Positions 27,778 to 36,210 of a stretch of DNA of 64,000 bases are shown piece by piece. Position 1 is the first letter of the stretch, and each line of letters starts with the position of its first letter. Source of the DNA: JAFAGX01 sp035622175 (GTDB lineage: Bacteria > Acidobacteriota > Terriglobia > Terriglobales > Acidobacteriaceae); NCBI GenBank assembly GCA_035622175.1, contig DASPVV010000261.1:1-64000 (forward strand), given 5' to 3'. The position numbers and the translations under genes were made by a program. Below the pieces are notes generated by a model, which saw only the letters and a list, made by a program, of their open reading frames with translations, did not search any database and had not been told where the DNA came from.

Positions 27778-27901
27778 CGGCACTCCAGCTAACAGCTTAC
27801 CAGTTTCAGTTCCGGCCTTCGACTTTGCCGGCAACCTAGGGAAGCCGAAGGAGGCGCAAACCAGCAGGATTCTAGAGAAGGCAAAGGCGGGCGAATGTTC
27901 C

Positions 27902-28750
27902 CTAGGCTGCCCGAGTCATGAAGTCCAGGGCGCGGCTCATGTAGGGCTTCAGCTGCCGGCGGGGGACGACCGCGTCGAGCATCCCATGCTCGAGCAGGAA
28001 TTCGCTGCGCTGGAATCCTGGCGGCAGCTTCTGGCGGATGGTTTGTTCGATCACACGTGGTCCGGCAAACCCGATCAGCGCCCCGGGTTCGGCAATGTTG
28101 AGGTCTCCAAGCATGGCGAACGATGCGGTTACGCCGCCCGTCGTGGGATCGGTGAGCACGGAAACATACGGCACCCGGGCCTCATCGAGCCGCGCCAGTG
28201 CGGCCGAGATCTTGGCCAGCTGCATCAGGCTGACCACGCCTTCCATCATGCGCGCTCCGCCGGAAGCGGAAACGATGATGAGAGGGGCTTTGCTCGAAAT
28301 CGATTGTTCGATGGCGCGCGTGATCGACTCTCCTACCACGGCACCCATGCTGCCGCCAATGAAGGAATACTCCATGGCACTGACGATGACGGGCCGGTCG
28401 TTCAGCTTGCCGCGTGCGTTGATCACCGCATCGCTCAGTCCGGTTTCCGACTGGGCCTGCTCCAGTCGTGAGCTGTAGGCCTTCAGATCGATAAACCCCA
28501 ACGGGTCGGTCGAAACCAGGTTGCTGTCAAAGATCTGGTATTGGTTGCCGTCGAGGAGGAGCGCTAACCGCGCCCGCGCATCAATGCGGAAGTGGTGGTC
28601 GCATTTGGGGCAAACGTTGAGGTTTTCTTCGAGATCCTTTTTCCAGATGATTTGGCGGCAGCTGTCACATTTCACCCATAACCCCTCGGTGCGAACCTTC
28701 TTCGCTCCCGAGGCGTCCAGGTCGGCGGACTGTCGTTTAAACCAGGCCAT
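27902..28750 (-). CDS. accD: Acetyl-CoA carboxylase carboxyltransferase subunit beta
   Basis: A 282-residue subunit that, with AccA, transfers the carboxyl group from biotin to acetyl-CoA in fatty acid synthesis. The N-terminal zinc ribbon has four cysteines, WVKCDSC and VCPKCDHHF (about 27-50). The carboxyltransferase core shows SASGGARMMEG, LTDPTTGGVTASFA and GPRVIEQTI. Length is typical. The chosen ATG (MAWFKRQ) matches family N-termini. The frame is open 24 codons further up, but that sequence is not conserved. AccA is not in the window. folC and plsC lie downstream? No: they lie at lower coordinates on the same strand, so accD precedes neither closely; the gap to folC is 124 nt. Confidence 0.94.
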   Translation of the reverse strand: MAWFKRQSADLDASGAKKVRTEGLWVKCDSCRQIIWKKDLEENLNVCPKCDHHFRIDARARLALLLDGNQYQIFDSNLVSTDPLGFIDLKAYSSRLEQAQSETGLSDAVINARGKLNDRPVIVSAMEYSFIGGSMGAVVGESITRAIEQSISSKAPLIIVSASGGARMMEGVVSLMQLAKISAALARLDEARVPYVSVLTDPTTGGVTASFAMLGDLNIAEPGALIGFAGPRVIEQTIRQKLPPGFQRSEFLLEHGMLDAVVPRRQLKPYMSRALDFMTRAA

Positions 28751-28822
28751 AGAAACATGCCGCGTAGCCAGAGGGGGCCGGCTGGTCCGTCCCCACTCGG
28801 GGGGCGACCTTCCCCTAGCCAC

Positions 28823-29359
28823 TCAATACTCGATGCCTCTCTGCGCCAAAACACCCTGGTCATAGGCATGCTTCAACTGGCGCATTTCGGTTACGGTATC
28901 TGCCAATTCGACAATTGTCGGATGCGCGTTCCGACCCGTCAAGATCACGTGCACCATGTCCGGCTTCTTGCGCAACGCTTCGACGACTTTGACGGCGGCG
29001 AGCATTCCGTAGCTGATCGCGTAATTGATCTCGTCCAAAATCACCAGATCCCAGAGACCGGAGTGAATGGCCTGCTCCGCCTCGCTCCAGGCATCCTCCA
29101 CCATGCGCACGTCTTCGCGGTCGGGCTTCTCCGTCCCGACCTTGACGAAGCCACGCCCCATCTGCCTGATGACGAACTTCTCGCCGAACGCGGCGACGGC
29201 GTCGAGCTCGCCGTAGTGCCAGGATCCCTTGATGAATTGCAGCATGAGCACGCGCATGCCCTGGCCGACCGCCCGCAACCCAATCCCCAAGGCGGCTGTG
29301 GTTTTTCCCTTTCCCGGTCCGGTATGCACAAGGATCAGACCTCGACGGATGTCTGGCAT
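28823..29359 (-). CDS. cobO: Cob(I)alamin adenosyltransferase, CobA/BtuR type
   Basis: A 178-residue ATP:corrinoid adenosyltransferase that attaches the 5'-deoxyadenosyl group to cobalamin. The P-loop HTGPGKGKTTAALG lies near the N-terminus, followed by LQFIKGSWHYGE, LVILDEINYAISYGML and ILTGRNAHP, all typical of the CobA/CobO/BtuR family. No other cobalamin synthesis gene is nearby, so it may serve salvage of imported corrinoids (inference). The start at 29359 has AAGG about 12 bases upstream. A TTG 48 nt further up is the alternative. Confidence 0.92.
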   Translation of the reverse strand: MPDIRRGLILVHTGPGKGKTTAALGIGLRAVGQGMRVLMLQFIKGSWHYGELDAVAAFGEKFVIRQMGRGFVKVGTEKPDREDVRMVEDAWSEAEQAIHSGLWDLVILDEINYAISYGMLAAVKVVEALRKKPDMVHVILTGRNAHPTIVELADTVTEMRQLKHAYDQGVLAQRGIEY

Positions 29360-29536
29360 AGGAAAATGAACCTTGATTGTACCTGTTCGCGAATCCCTAG
29401 AGTCCAAGTTTCATGCTTGAGCTTTTTTTCTCGCATCCTCGAAACGAAAGCCATGCACATCCCGAACCATCGCCGCCGCTCGTTTTCGGTTCCAGGGACC
29501 AAGAACGCCAGGGAAGTCCGGTCGGGGTCGGGTCCA

Positions 29537-29980
29537 TCAGTGGCGCAGGTGATAAGGATGACCCGCCAAAATAGTAAAGGCGCGGTAAAGCTGCTCGAGC
29601 AAAACCACGCGTGCCAGTTCGTGCGCCAAAGTCATTTTGCCGAGCGAGATCGCCATGGTGGCAGCCTCACGCGCTTCCCGGCTGAAACCATCGGCCGATC
29701 CCACCGCAAATAACAGCGGCTGGGAATTCCGGTCGCGGTACTCGCGGAGCCAGTCTGCGAATTGTTCCGAAGAGAGTTCCTTGCCCCGGGAATCGACCAG
29801 CACCAGGGCAAACCTCACCGGACGCGCGTTGGGCCGGCAAAGCTTCAGCAGCGCGGATTCCTGCTTCAGGGCTGCGCTTTCGATTTCCACGTAGCGGCGC
29901 AAGCGCTGCAGATATTCGGCGGCGAGGGCCTCGAGGGCGGGATTCCTCGTTTTGCCGATCCAGGCAACTTTGAGTTTCAC
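29537..29980 (-). CDS. rlmH: 23S rRNA (pseudouridine-1915-N3)-methyltransferase
   Basis: A 147-residue SPOUT-family methyltransferase that modifies helix 69 of 23S rRNA. The glycine-rich AdoMet-binding knot is seen in LLFAVGSADGFS and the C-terminus has the diagnostic LLEQLYRAFTILAGHPYHLRH pattern (final 20 residues or so). The chain begins at a GTG codon (MKLKVAWIGK). It lies between rsfS and the cobalamin adenosyltransferase. The rsfS-rlmH order is a widely conserved arrangement. Confidence 0.95.
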   Translation of the reverse strand: MKLKVAWIGKTRNPALEALAAEYLQRLRRYVEIESAALKQESALLKLCRPNARPVRFALVLVDSRGKELSSEQFADWLREYRDRNSQPLLFAVGSADGFSREAREAATMAISLGKMTLAHELARVVLLEQLYRAFTILAGHPYHLRH

Positions 29981-30070
29981 ACTGCCAGTCTAACCACAAA
30001 GCCGGCAAAGGGCCGGCACCTTGACTTGGAGCGGTACGCCTCTCTCCGCAAAAACCAGCTTCTCGGCAAC

Positions 30071-30499
30071 TCAGGCTCGGAGGCGTCGTGCGCTCGCCTC
30101 GCGCACTCGCCGAGTCTTGGCGCGTTTGAGGTCGCTTGGCTCTAACCGCTTGGCCGATTTCCACAATCGTTCGAGGTCGTAAAACCGCCGTGATTTCTCT
30201 GAGAAGACATGCACCACGAAATCAATGTAATCGAGCAGTACCCACTCGGCCTGGCGGTAGCCCTCGACATGGGCGGGCCGGAGTCTGGATCGTTCGAGGC
30301 GATGCTCCACCTCATCGGAAATGGCCTGGATCTGGCGCGGGTTAGTTCCGCTACAGATCACAAAATAATCCGTGAAGGCTCCCGAGCCCTTTTCCAGTTC
30401 GAGGATGGTGATCTCGTCCGCTTTTTTTGCCTGACAGGCGCTCAAGGCTTCCGAGAGCTGTCGCTTTACATCGTTCTTCTTCATCGATTTCTGCGGCAT
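30071..30499 (-). CDS. rsfS: Ribosomal silencing factor RsfS (Iojap)
   Basis: A 142-residue protein that binds ribosomal protein L14 and blocks subunit joining when nutrients are short. The Iojap signature is clear: ITILELEKGSGAFTDYFVIC, then GYRQAEWVLLDYIDFVVHVF. A basic C-terminal tail (about 115-142, KRLEPSDLKRAKTRRVREA) extends past the core domain. It sits between nadD upstream and rlmH downstream on the same strand, the usual neighbourhood. Confidence 0.95.
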   Translation of the reverse strand: MPQKSMKKNDVKRQLSEALSACQAKKADEITILELEKGSGAFTDYFVICSGTNPRQIQAISDEVEHRLERSRLRPAHVEGYRQAEWVLLDYIDFVVHVFSEKSRRFYDLERLWKSAKRLEPSDLKRAKTRRVREASARRLRA

Positions 30500-30545
30500 C
30501 CCATTGTACTTGAGCGAGGCCTAGCCCAGGATCGGGGATGGGTGG

Positions 30546-31262
30546 TCAACCGCCCTTATAAAGCTCCATCTTTCGGATGTACTCCGCTACCGCGGGGCTC
30601 ACAAACTTGGTCAACGAACGCGATCGGGCAGCCGATTCTCGAATGGAGGTAGCCGAAACGCTATGGTGCACGTTCTCGAGCAGGTGGATGGTCACACCGG
30701 GCAACACCAGCTCACCCCGCGCCGGTTGTTTGGAAAAGGGTTGGGTGACCGAGGCTTTCGGGCGCAACCCTTCCGGCAGCGCGTTGGCTACATCCGCCAA
30801 AGAGTATCCCGGCCGGCTGGCCACGATAAACGCGCATTCGCCGAGCAAAGCCTCGGGCTCGTGCCAGGTGGCAATATCGCGAAAGGCATCGATGCCGATG
30901 AGAAAAAACAGCCGGTCGGCTTTGGGCAGCGTGCCTTTCAGACGGCGCACGGTATCGATGCTGTAATTCGCACCGGAAACGGCGGGGGGGGAAGGCCGCT
31001 TCTTGGAGGTGCAGGCGAGCGCCTCCGAGTTTGGCGCTTCGAGCAAGGACGGGATGAAAGCCTTCTCACCGAGGGTGGCCAGCACCACCATGGCATAGCG
31101 ATCGAAATACGAGCTCAGCGGCTGCCTCTGCTTGTGGGGCGGAACATTGGCAGGAACGAAGTAGATGCGCCGCAGAGCACAGCGCTCTCTGGCTGCCCGC
31201 GCCAGGGCGAGATGACCGTGGTGAATGGGATCAAAGGTCCCGCCAAACAGGCCAATATTCAT
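30546..31262 (-). CDS. nadD: Nicotinate-nucleotide adenylyltransferase
   Basis: A 238-residue nucleotidyltransferase that makes deamido-NAD from nicotinate mononucleotide and ATP. The N-terminal motif is GLFGGTFDPIHHGHLALA and the C-terminal substrate motif is VSATSIRES. Length is slightly above the common 200-220 because of an insert around residues 77-92 (EALACTSKKRPSPPA). The ATG at 31262 gives the standard MNIGLFGG start. It heads the nadD-rsfS-rlmH-cobO run. Confidence 0.94.
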   Translation of the reverse strand: MNIGLFGGTFDPIHHGHLALARAARERCALRRIYFVPANVPPHKQRQPLSSYFDRYAMVVLATLGEKAFIPSLLEAPNSEALACTSKKRPSPPAVSGANYSIDTVRRLKGTLPKADRLFFLIGIDAFRDIATWHEPEALLGECAFIVASRPGYSLADVANALPEGLRPKASVTQPFSKQPARGELVLPGVTIHLLENVHHSVSATSIRESAARSRSLTKFVSPAVAEYIRKMELYKGG

Positions 31263-31476
31263 GGTTTTCGCTTGAAGAACAGCCAAACTCTAGCCGGTCT
31301 TGATCCCGCGTCGTGGAACTTTCCTCCCCCTCGGTATTCCCCGAACCGGTGGTGCAAATTTCAGACACACCCTTGTCCGAATGGGCTTGTCCTTGGGTCC
31401 AACGCCCGGCTTTGCCCAGGCCAGCGGGACTTCGGTAACTCGCAGAGTTCTAGCCCTGCCACTACAGTGATCTTGA

Positions 31477-33744
31477 ATGCCCCTGAAGGTTCCCCTCCTT
31501 CGTCCACGCGGTGTCTCGCCGGCTCGAGCGCCCGTCCTGCGATATGGGGTGGCCCTCCTAAGCGTCATTCTCGCCTTGATCCCAGCCTTGCTGCTCTCCG
31601 ATCTGGCGGAAAGCCGCCTGGTGGTGTTTGCCGTGGCCATTATGGTCAGCGCCTGGTACGGCGGTTGGAAGCCCGGTTTAGTGGCGACCTCGTTTGCCTT
31701 AACCGTCAGCGCTTATTTTTCTTTGGGCCAGGGGCATTCGCCCAGCGAATACCGCAGAGCCATCATACATCTCATCCTCTTTGTCGTCGTGGCGCTGCTG
31801 ATCTGCTGGTCTAATGCCGCCTTGCGTTCGGCCCAAGAAGGACTATGGCGATCCGAGGCCAACTTCCGCTCGCTCGTGACCAATGCTCCCTACGGAATCT
31901 GCCGCTGCGACGCGACTGGCATTGTGCTCAGCGCGAATCCTGCTCTGGTTGCCATGTTGGGTTACCGTGAAGGCTCCGACCTCGTAGGCCGGAGTTTACC
32001 GACTCTGTTTCGCGAGTTTCAAGAATGGTTCGCCGCAGCCGACCACTTGGCCACCGCCGAACGCTTCACCGGGCTCACCGCCGATTGGGTTCGCAGGGAC
32101 GGCACCTCGCTCACGGTTCGGCTTTCCGGCCGCACTATTCGAGACCGAGATCACACGACGTATGTCGAACTCTTTGCCGAGGATGTCACCGAACGCCGGG
32201 CTTTGGAGCAGCAGCTGCGCCAGGCGCAAAAAATGGAAGCTGTCGGACGCCTGGCCGGGGGAATCGCCCACGACTTTAACAACCTCTTGATGGTCATCGC
32301 TGGCTATTGCGAACTCTTGCTCGAGGGGGTTGGAGCAAGTGCGGCGGCCCGTGGGCCGGCCGAGGAGATCTCGAAAGCGGCCAAGCGCGCCATCGCGCTC
32401 ACCGGCCAACTCCTGGCTTTTGGTCGAAAGCAGATGCTTGCCCCCCGAGTGCTGGATCTGAATGGGGTGATTACCGAGAACCTGAAACTGCTAACCCGAG
32501 TGATCGGAGAAGACATTGAGCTGGTCATGGTTGCGGGCCCCGACTTGGGGCGGGTCAAGGCCGATCCGGGGCAAATCGAGCAAGTGATGATGAATCTTGC
32601 AGTGAATGCGCGCGACGCCATGCCGCAGGGAGGCAGACTCACCATCGAAACCGCCAACCTCCGAGTGGAGGAAGGGTCCACCCGTCCCCATATGCCGTCC
32701 GAGCCGGGCGACTACGTGATGCTTGCCGTAAGTGACACCGGCTTGGGAATGGATGCCGAAACCCAGACCCACATTTTCGAGCCGTTTTTCACCACCAAGG
32801 GCCCGAAGGGCACCGGCCTGGGACTGTCCACGGTCTACGGCATTGTCAAACAGAGCGAAGGCTACATCTGGGTTCGAAGCCAGCCGAATCGGGGAACAAC
32901 CTTCCGGATCTTCCTCCCCCGGGTTGATGAAACTGGCGAAAGCGTGGCGCAAGAAGGGCCGCTCACCATGACGGAGGCCTCCCCCGGTCACGAGACCATC
33001 TTGCTCGTGGAAGACGAAACCACCCTGCGGGAGCTGACGCGGCAATATCTTGCGACCCTAGGTTACGAAGTGTTGTCGGTGCCCGATCCGGCGGTTGCCC
33101 TGGACGTTGCCGGGGCTCACCGGGGCGCAATTCATCTCCTGCTGAGCGACGTGATCATGCCCGGGATGAATGGCCGCGAGCTCGCACAGAGGATCGTTTC
33201 GATGCGCAGGGAAACCAGAGTGCTCTATATGTCCGGCTACAGCGACAGCGTTGTGGGACACAACGGCGAGCTCGAGGCCGGAATCGACCTGCTGCAGAAG
33301 CCCTTTGCGCTGCCAATTCTGAAAGCCAAGGTGCGTCAGGTTCTCGATCGACCGCAATCCAAGGAGGCTCTCATGGCCGTTCGTTCCACTCCAACCCCTT
33401 ATCGAAGAACAAAGCAATCTCCCCTCCGGGCGCGACGTTTTCGCCTGCACTTGCCTTTGCGATATCGCGAGATCGGAGCCGCGGAGTGGTCAGCTGGGAC
33501 CACGGAGGATATCAGCCGTTCCGGCATGTTGTTTCAGGCGGAGGCCTTGGTTTTGCCCAACGTACAGCTTGAAATTAACCTGGTCCTGCCGCGGGAAATC
33601 GTTGGACTGACATCGGCGGAGGTGCTATGCCGGGGGGAAGTTGTGCGGGCGCTCGGCGGCGAGGCGCCGGCGACGAAGCCGAAGCTGGCGGCAAAAATTC
33701 TCCAATACCAGTTCCATCCGGTTTCGCGAATGGCCCAAGCCTAG
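31477..33744 (+). CDS. Hybrid sensor histidine kinase with receiver and C-terminal PilZ domain
   Basis: A 755-residue multidomain signalling protein. Four membrane helices of the KdpD-like DUF4118 type (about 22-110) are followed by a PAS domain (about 127-240), a dimerisation domain with phosphoacceptor His265 in GGIAHDFNN, and an ATPase domain with N box NLAVNARDAM and G boxes DTGLGM and GTGLGLS. A receiver domain follows with phosphoacceptor Asp558 in LLLSDVIMPG. The last 110 residues form a PilZ-like domain (RRFRLHLPLRYREIG, then TTEDISRSGML), which in other proteins binds cyclic di-GMP. A separate ribosome binding site lies just before the PilZ part. It diverges from nadD. Confidence 0.9.
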   Translation: MPLKVPLLRPRGVSPARAPVLRYGVALLSVILALIPALLLSDLAESRLVVFAVAIMVSAWYGGWKPGLVATSFALTVSAYFSLGQGHSPSEYRRAIIHLILFVVVALLICWSNAALRSAQEGLWRSEANFRSLVTNAPYGICRCDATGIVLSANPALVAMLGYREGSDLVGRSLPTLFREFQEWFAAADHLATAERFTGLTADWVRRDGTSLTVRLSGRTIRDRDHTTYVELFAEDVTERRALEQQLRQAQKMEAVGRLAGGIAHDFNNLLMVIAGYCELLLEGVGASAAARGPAEEISKAAKRAIALTGQLLAFGRKQMLAPRVLDLNGVITENLKLLTRVIGEDIELVMVAGPDLGRVKADPGQIEQVMMNLAVNARDAMPQGGRLTIETANLRVEEGSTRPHMPSEPGDYVMLAVSDTGLGMDAETQTHIFEPFFTTKGPKGTGLGLSTVYGIVKQSEGYIWVRSQPNRGTTFRIFLPRVDETGESVAQEGPLTMTEASPGHETILLVEDETTLRELTRQYLATLGYEVLSVPDPAVALDVAGAHRGAIHLLLSDVIMPGMNGRELAQRIVSMRRETRVLYMSGYSDSVVGHNGELEAGIDLLQKPFALPILKAKVRQVLDRPQSKEALMAVRSTPTPYRRTKQSPLRARRFRLHLPLRYREIGAAEWSAGTTEDISRSGMLFQAEALVLPNVQLEINLVLPREIVGLTSAEVLCRGEVVRALGGEAPATKPKLAAKILQYQFHPVSRMAQA
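33361..33367 (+). promoter_or_regulatory. Internal ribosome binding site before the PilZ part
   Basis: AAGGAGG lies five bases before an in-frame ATG at 33373 inside the hybrid kinase gene. The position is exactly the receiver-PilZ boundary. This allows, but does not prove, a separate PilZ protein. Confidence 0.55.
33373..33744 (+). CDS. Possible independently translated PilZ-domain protein
   Basis: The same frame as the hybrid kinase, restarted at ATG 33373, would give a 123-residue protein made of a basic linker and one PilZ-like domain (RRFRLHLPLRYRE near residue 23, DISRSGM, then the strand-rich remainder). Free PilZ proteins of this size are common. An AAGGAGG at ideal spacing supports a second product from one mRNA. 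The classical PilZ motif RxxxR followed by D/NxSxxG is only partly kept: RRFRLHLPLR then EDISRSG. It may equally be just the tail of the fusion. Confidence 0.4.
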   Translation: MAVRSTPTPYRRTKQSPLRARRFRLHLPLRYREIGAAEWSAGTTEDISRSGMLFQAEALVLPNVQLEINLVLPREIVGLTSAEVLCRGEVVRALGGEAPATKPKLAAKILQYQFHPVSRMAQA

Positions 33745-33831
33745 CGTGTCACCTCTCGCACTGGAGGTTCGGGCAAGGCACAGCGTCGGCCGGCGCAAGC
33801 GCCACAAACCTGGGCCGGGCTCCGCATGGGG

Positions 33832-34917
33832 TCAGCTGTTTTCTGGTTCGATCGGATTCTGAGCCATGGCGGCTGGATACCCGGCCGCATCCTCATTGCC
33901 AGTCCCGCCGGAAATCGCTTTGAGCTTTGCCGCCATCGCATATTTCAGTTGGCGAATGCCTTTGCCGGTCACAGCGGAGATGGGGAATAACTCCAGGTTC
34001 CGCTGCTTCGAATATCGCTTGAGTTCTGCCAGCTTGCGGTTGTTCGCGACATCGATTTTCGACGCCACCATGATCATCGGCTTATCTTCCAGTTTCGCCG
34101 CAAAGCTCTTCAGTTCACTGAGGATTACCTCCACGTCATGAATGGGGTCCGGACGGCCACTGGAGTCCGACACATCGACCAGATGCACCAGCAGGCGTGT
34201 GCGTTCGATGTGACGCAGAAATTGAGTGCCGAGCCCGGCCCCGCGGTGCGCTCCCTCGATGAGCCCGGGAATGTCGGCCACAACAAAGCTTTGCTCCTCC
34301 GGCCCCCGACCGACCACGACCACGCCCAGGTTCGGCTCGAGGGTGGTAAACGGGTAGTCGGCAATCTTGGGGCGGGCGGCGGAGATACGAGAAATCAAAG
34401 TGGATTTGCCGACATTCGGGAACCCCACCAGGCCCACGTCCGCCAACAGTTTCAGTTCCAGGCGAAGGACGCGTTCTTCCCCGGGAAGGCCGGCTTCATG
34501 CTCCCGCGGAGCCTGATGCGTCGCCGTGGCAAATCGCGCATTGCCCCTTCCGCCACGGCCGCCTCGAGCCACCACCATGCGTTCATCCGGACGGGAAAAA
34601 TCGTGGATTTTCCCCCCGGCTTCCTCGTCATAGACGAGGGTTCCGACCGGCACTCTCAGCACAACATCTTCCCCCTCGCGCCCGGTCTTGTTCGAGCCTT
34701 CCCCGTGCTTCCCGCGTTGTGCTTTATATTCTGGATTAAAGCGAAAGTGCACCAGCGTATTGTGGCGTTCACTCGATGCGATGACGACATCGCCGCCTTT
34801 GCCGCCGTCGCCGCCGGACGGGCCACCCCGCGGAACAAACTTCTCCCTGCGGAAGGCAACACAGCCATTGCCGCCGTCCCCGGCCTTCACGCGGATTGTG
34901 GCCTCGTCAATGAACAC
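33832..34917 (-). CDS. obg: Ribosome-assembly GTPase Obg (CgtA)
   Basis: A 361-residue Obg GTPase acting in 50S assembly and stress control. The glycine-rich Obg fold occupies about residues 1-158 (GDGGNGCVAFRREKFVPRGG, then GGDGGKGGDV). The G domain has VGFPNVGKSTLISR, VADIPGLIEGA and MVASKID. The C-terminus ends shortly after the G domain, so the optional OCT domain is absent. Translation starts at a GTG. The order rplU-rpmA-obg is widespread and supports an operon. Confidence 0.95.
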   Translation of the reverse strand: MFIDEATIRVKAGDGGNGCVAFRREKFVPRGGPSGGDGGKGGDVVIASSERHNTLVHFRFNPEYKAQRGKHGEGSNKTGREGEDVVLRVPVGTLVYDEEAGGKIHDFSRPDERMVVARGGRGGRGNARFATATHQAPREHEAGLPGEERVLRLELKLLADVGLVGFPNVGKSTLISRISAARPKIADYPFTTLEPNLGVVVVGRGPEEQSFVVADIPGLIEGAHRGAGLGTQFLRHIERTRLLVHLVDVSDSSGRPDPIHDVEVILSELKSFAAKLEDKPMIMVASKIDVANNRKLAELKRYSKQRNLELFPISAVTGKGIRQLKYAMAAKLKAISGGTGNEDAAGYPAAMAQNPIEPENS

Positions 34918-35034
34918 GAGCGCTGGGTTGGTGATCCGCCGTCGGGCTCAGCGGGGCGACGGTCGGACGAGGGTCGGAAGCCAAAAGCAAAAGGCCCTGG
35001 TTTCAAAAGCGAGGCCGTCAGTGGGTTGTGGGGA

Positions 35035-35053
35035 GGCGGACAGGCTGTCCGCC
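35035..35053 (-). other. 8-bp perfect hairpin between rpmA and obg
   Basis: GGCGGACA and TGTCCGCC pair across a 3-nt loop in the 149-nt gap between rpmA and obg. No T-run follows, so it is more likely an RNA processing or partial-termination signal that adjusts obg expression than a full terminator. Confidence 0.45.
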
Positions 35054-35066
35054 GGGCCGAAACCGC

Positions 35067-35330
35067 TCATCTCGCTTTCTCGGGTTCGATCATGACATAC
35101 TTGCCCGTCGAGCCCCGATCCTTGAAGCGGATGCGGCCGGTGATCTTGGCAAACAAAGTGTCGTCCTTGCCGCGCCCCACATTCAGGCCGGGTTTCACGC
35201 GGGTTCCACGCTGGCGCACAATGATCGTGCCGCCCGGGACCAACTGTCCGCCAAATGCCTTAAATCCCAGCCGTTGGGAATTCGAGTCGCGCCCGTTTCG
35301 CGAAGTGCCTTGACCTTTCTTGTGTGCCAT
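35067..35330 (-). CDS. rpmA: Ribosomal protein L27
   Basis: An 87-residue protein of the large subunit, near the peptidyl-transferase centre. It starts MAHKKGQGTSRNGRDSNSQR and contains GTIIVRQRGTRVKPG, both diagnostic. There is no Firmicutes-type N-terminal extension that would need cleavage. It follows rplU by 72 nt on the minus strand. Confidence 0.97.
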   Translation of the reverse strand: MAHKKGQGTSRNGRDSNSQRLGFKAFGGQLVPGGTIIVRQRGTRVKPGLNVGRGKDDTLFAKITGRIRFKDRGSTGKYVMIEPEKAR

Positions 35331-35402
35331 AAGAGTCTCACTCGTCAATCGGAATTGCGGTTTTCAAACTAAGAACGGACATCTTGCCGCTGCCCGCGTT
35401 TC

Positions 35403-35882
35403 TTAGCTCTTCTTTTTCTTTTTTGGCGGCGCCTTCGCCTTTTTCGCCGTAGGCTTCTTCGCCGCAGATTTCTTCTTCGCCTTTGCCGGGGGAGCCTTCG
35501 GTGCCTCGGCAGCAAGCGGAGCCGCTGCCTTGGCTTCTGGCTCCGGCGCGGGCTTGGGAGCTGTGAATTTGTGACCGTTGAAGGCGATCTCGGTAATGCG
35601 CACGGCCGTATACGGCTGGCGGTGCCCACGCAATTTCTTATATTGCTTCTTGCGCTTGTAGTGGAAGACCAGGATCTTGTCGCTTCGCCCTTGTTCGAGC
35701 ACCTCGCCGACCACCTGGGTATCGGGATTTGGCTTGCTGATCTGGCCTTCCTCGGGAGAGATCGCCAAGACATCGCCGAACTGGAATTGGCTTCCAGAAT
35801 CTCCCGGCTGGAATTCCACTCGAATCACGTCGCCCGGAGCTACCCGGTACTGCTTCCCACCGGCGCGGATGACCGCGTACAT
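35403..35882 (-). CDS. rplU: Ribosomal protein L21 with lysine-rich tail
   Basis: A 159-residue L21. The conserved core (about 1-103) starts MYAVIRAGGKQYRVAPGD and includes FHYKRKKQYKKLRGHRQPYT. The last 55 residues form an unusual Ala/Lys/Pro-rich tail (AKKKSAAKKPTAKKAKAPPK) that doubles the basic charge; many bacterial L21 proteins end near residue 103. GGAGG lies six bases before the ATG at 35882. A promoter and a structured leader lie upstream, so the rplU-rpmA-obg unit probably starts here. Confidence 0.95.
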   Translation of the reverse strand: MYAVIRAGGKQYRVAPGDVIRVEFQPGDSGSQFQFGDVLAISPEEGQISKPNPDTQVVGEVLEQGRSDKILVFHYKRKKQYKKLRGHRQPYTAVRITEIAFNGHKFTAPKPAPEPEAKAAAPLAAEAPKAPPAKAKKKSAAKKPTAKKAKAPPKKKKKS

Positions 35883-35984
35883 ACTAAGCCTCCATGCCAT
35901 CCCGGCGCACCGTTACGGGTTGCGGGTGGTTGCGAAGATTTTCTGCTTGCTGTTCCGCGTCGGCTCTTGGGCTACGATTGCGGA

Positions 35985-36003
35985 CGGCTCCAGAGGGGAG
36001 CCG
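35985..36003 (-). promoter_or_regulatory. Hairpin in the rplU leader
   Basis: CGGCTCC and GGAGCCG form a perfect 7-bp stem with a 5-nt loop, in the 5' leader about 100 nt before the rplU start. L21 operons in several phyla are known to carry leader RNA structures for autogenous control; whether this one acts that way is inference. Confidence 0.4.
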
Positions 36004-36025
36004 CAAGTACAGGCAAACAGTAGTT

Positions 36026-36064
36026 AGTTTACTGGGTGGCGTTGAGAAGCGTCAAACGCCACCC
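36026..36064 (-). promoter_or_regulatory. Candidate promoter and operator for rplU-rpmA-obg
   Basis: On the minus strand TTGACG (36055-36050), an 18-bp spacer and TAAACT (36031-36026) form a plausible housekeeping promoter. A perfect 10-bp inverted repeat, GGGTGGCGTT and AACGCCACCC (36034-36043 and 36055-36064), brackets the -35 box as an operator would. Alternatively the repeat is a weak hairpin ending the peroxiredoxin transcript, although no T-run follows. Confidence 0.45.
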
Positions 36065-36210
36065 ACCCGCGACAGCCTCAGCCACTCCCCCCCGACCCCC
36101 GCGAGCGGGAAACGTCGCCGCTCGCTGGTCGCTTCCGTCGCCGGGCAAGAAATGTACCGGCAAATGCGGCAGGATAATAGGGGCCTGCGCTCGCCCTCCG
36201 CCAGTCTCTT

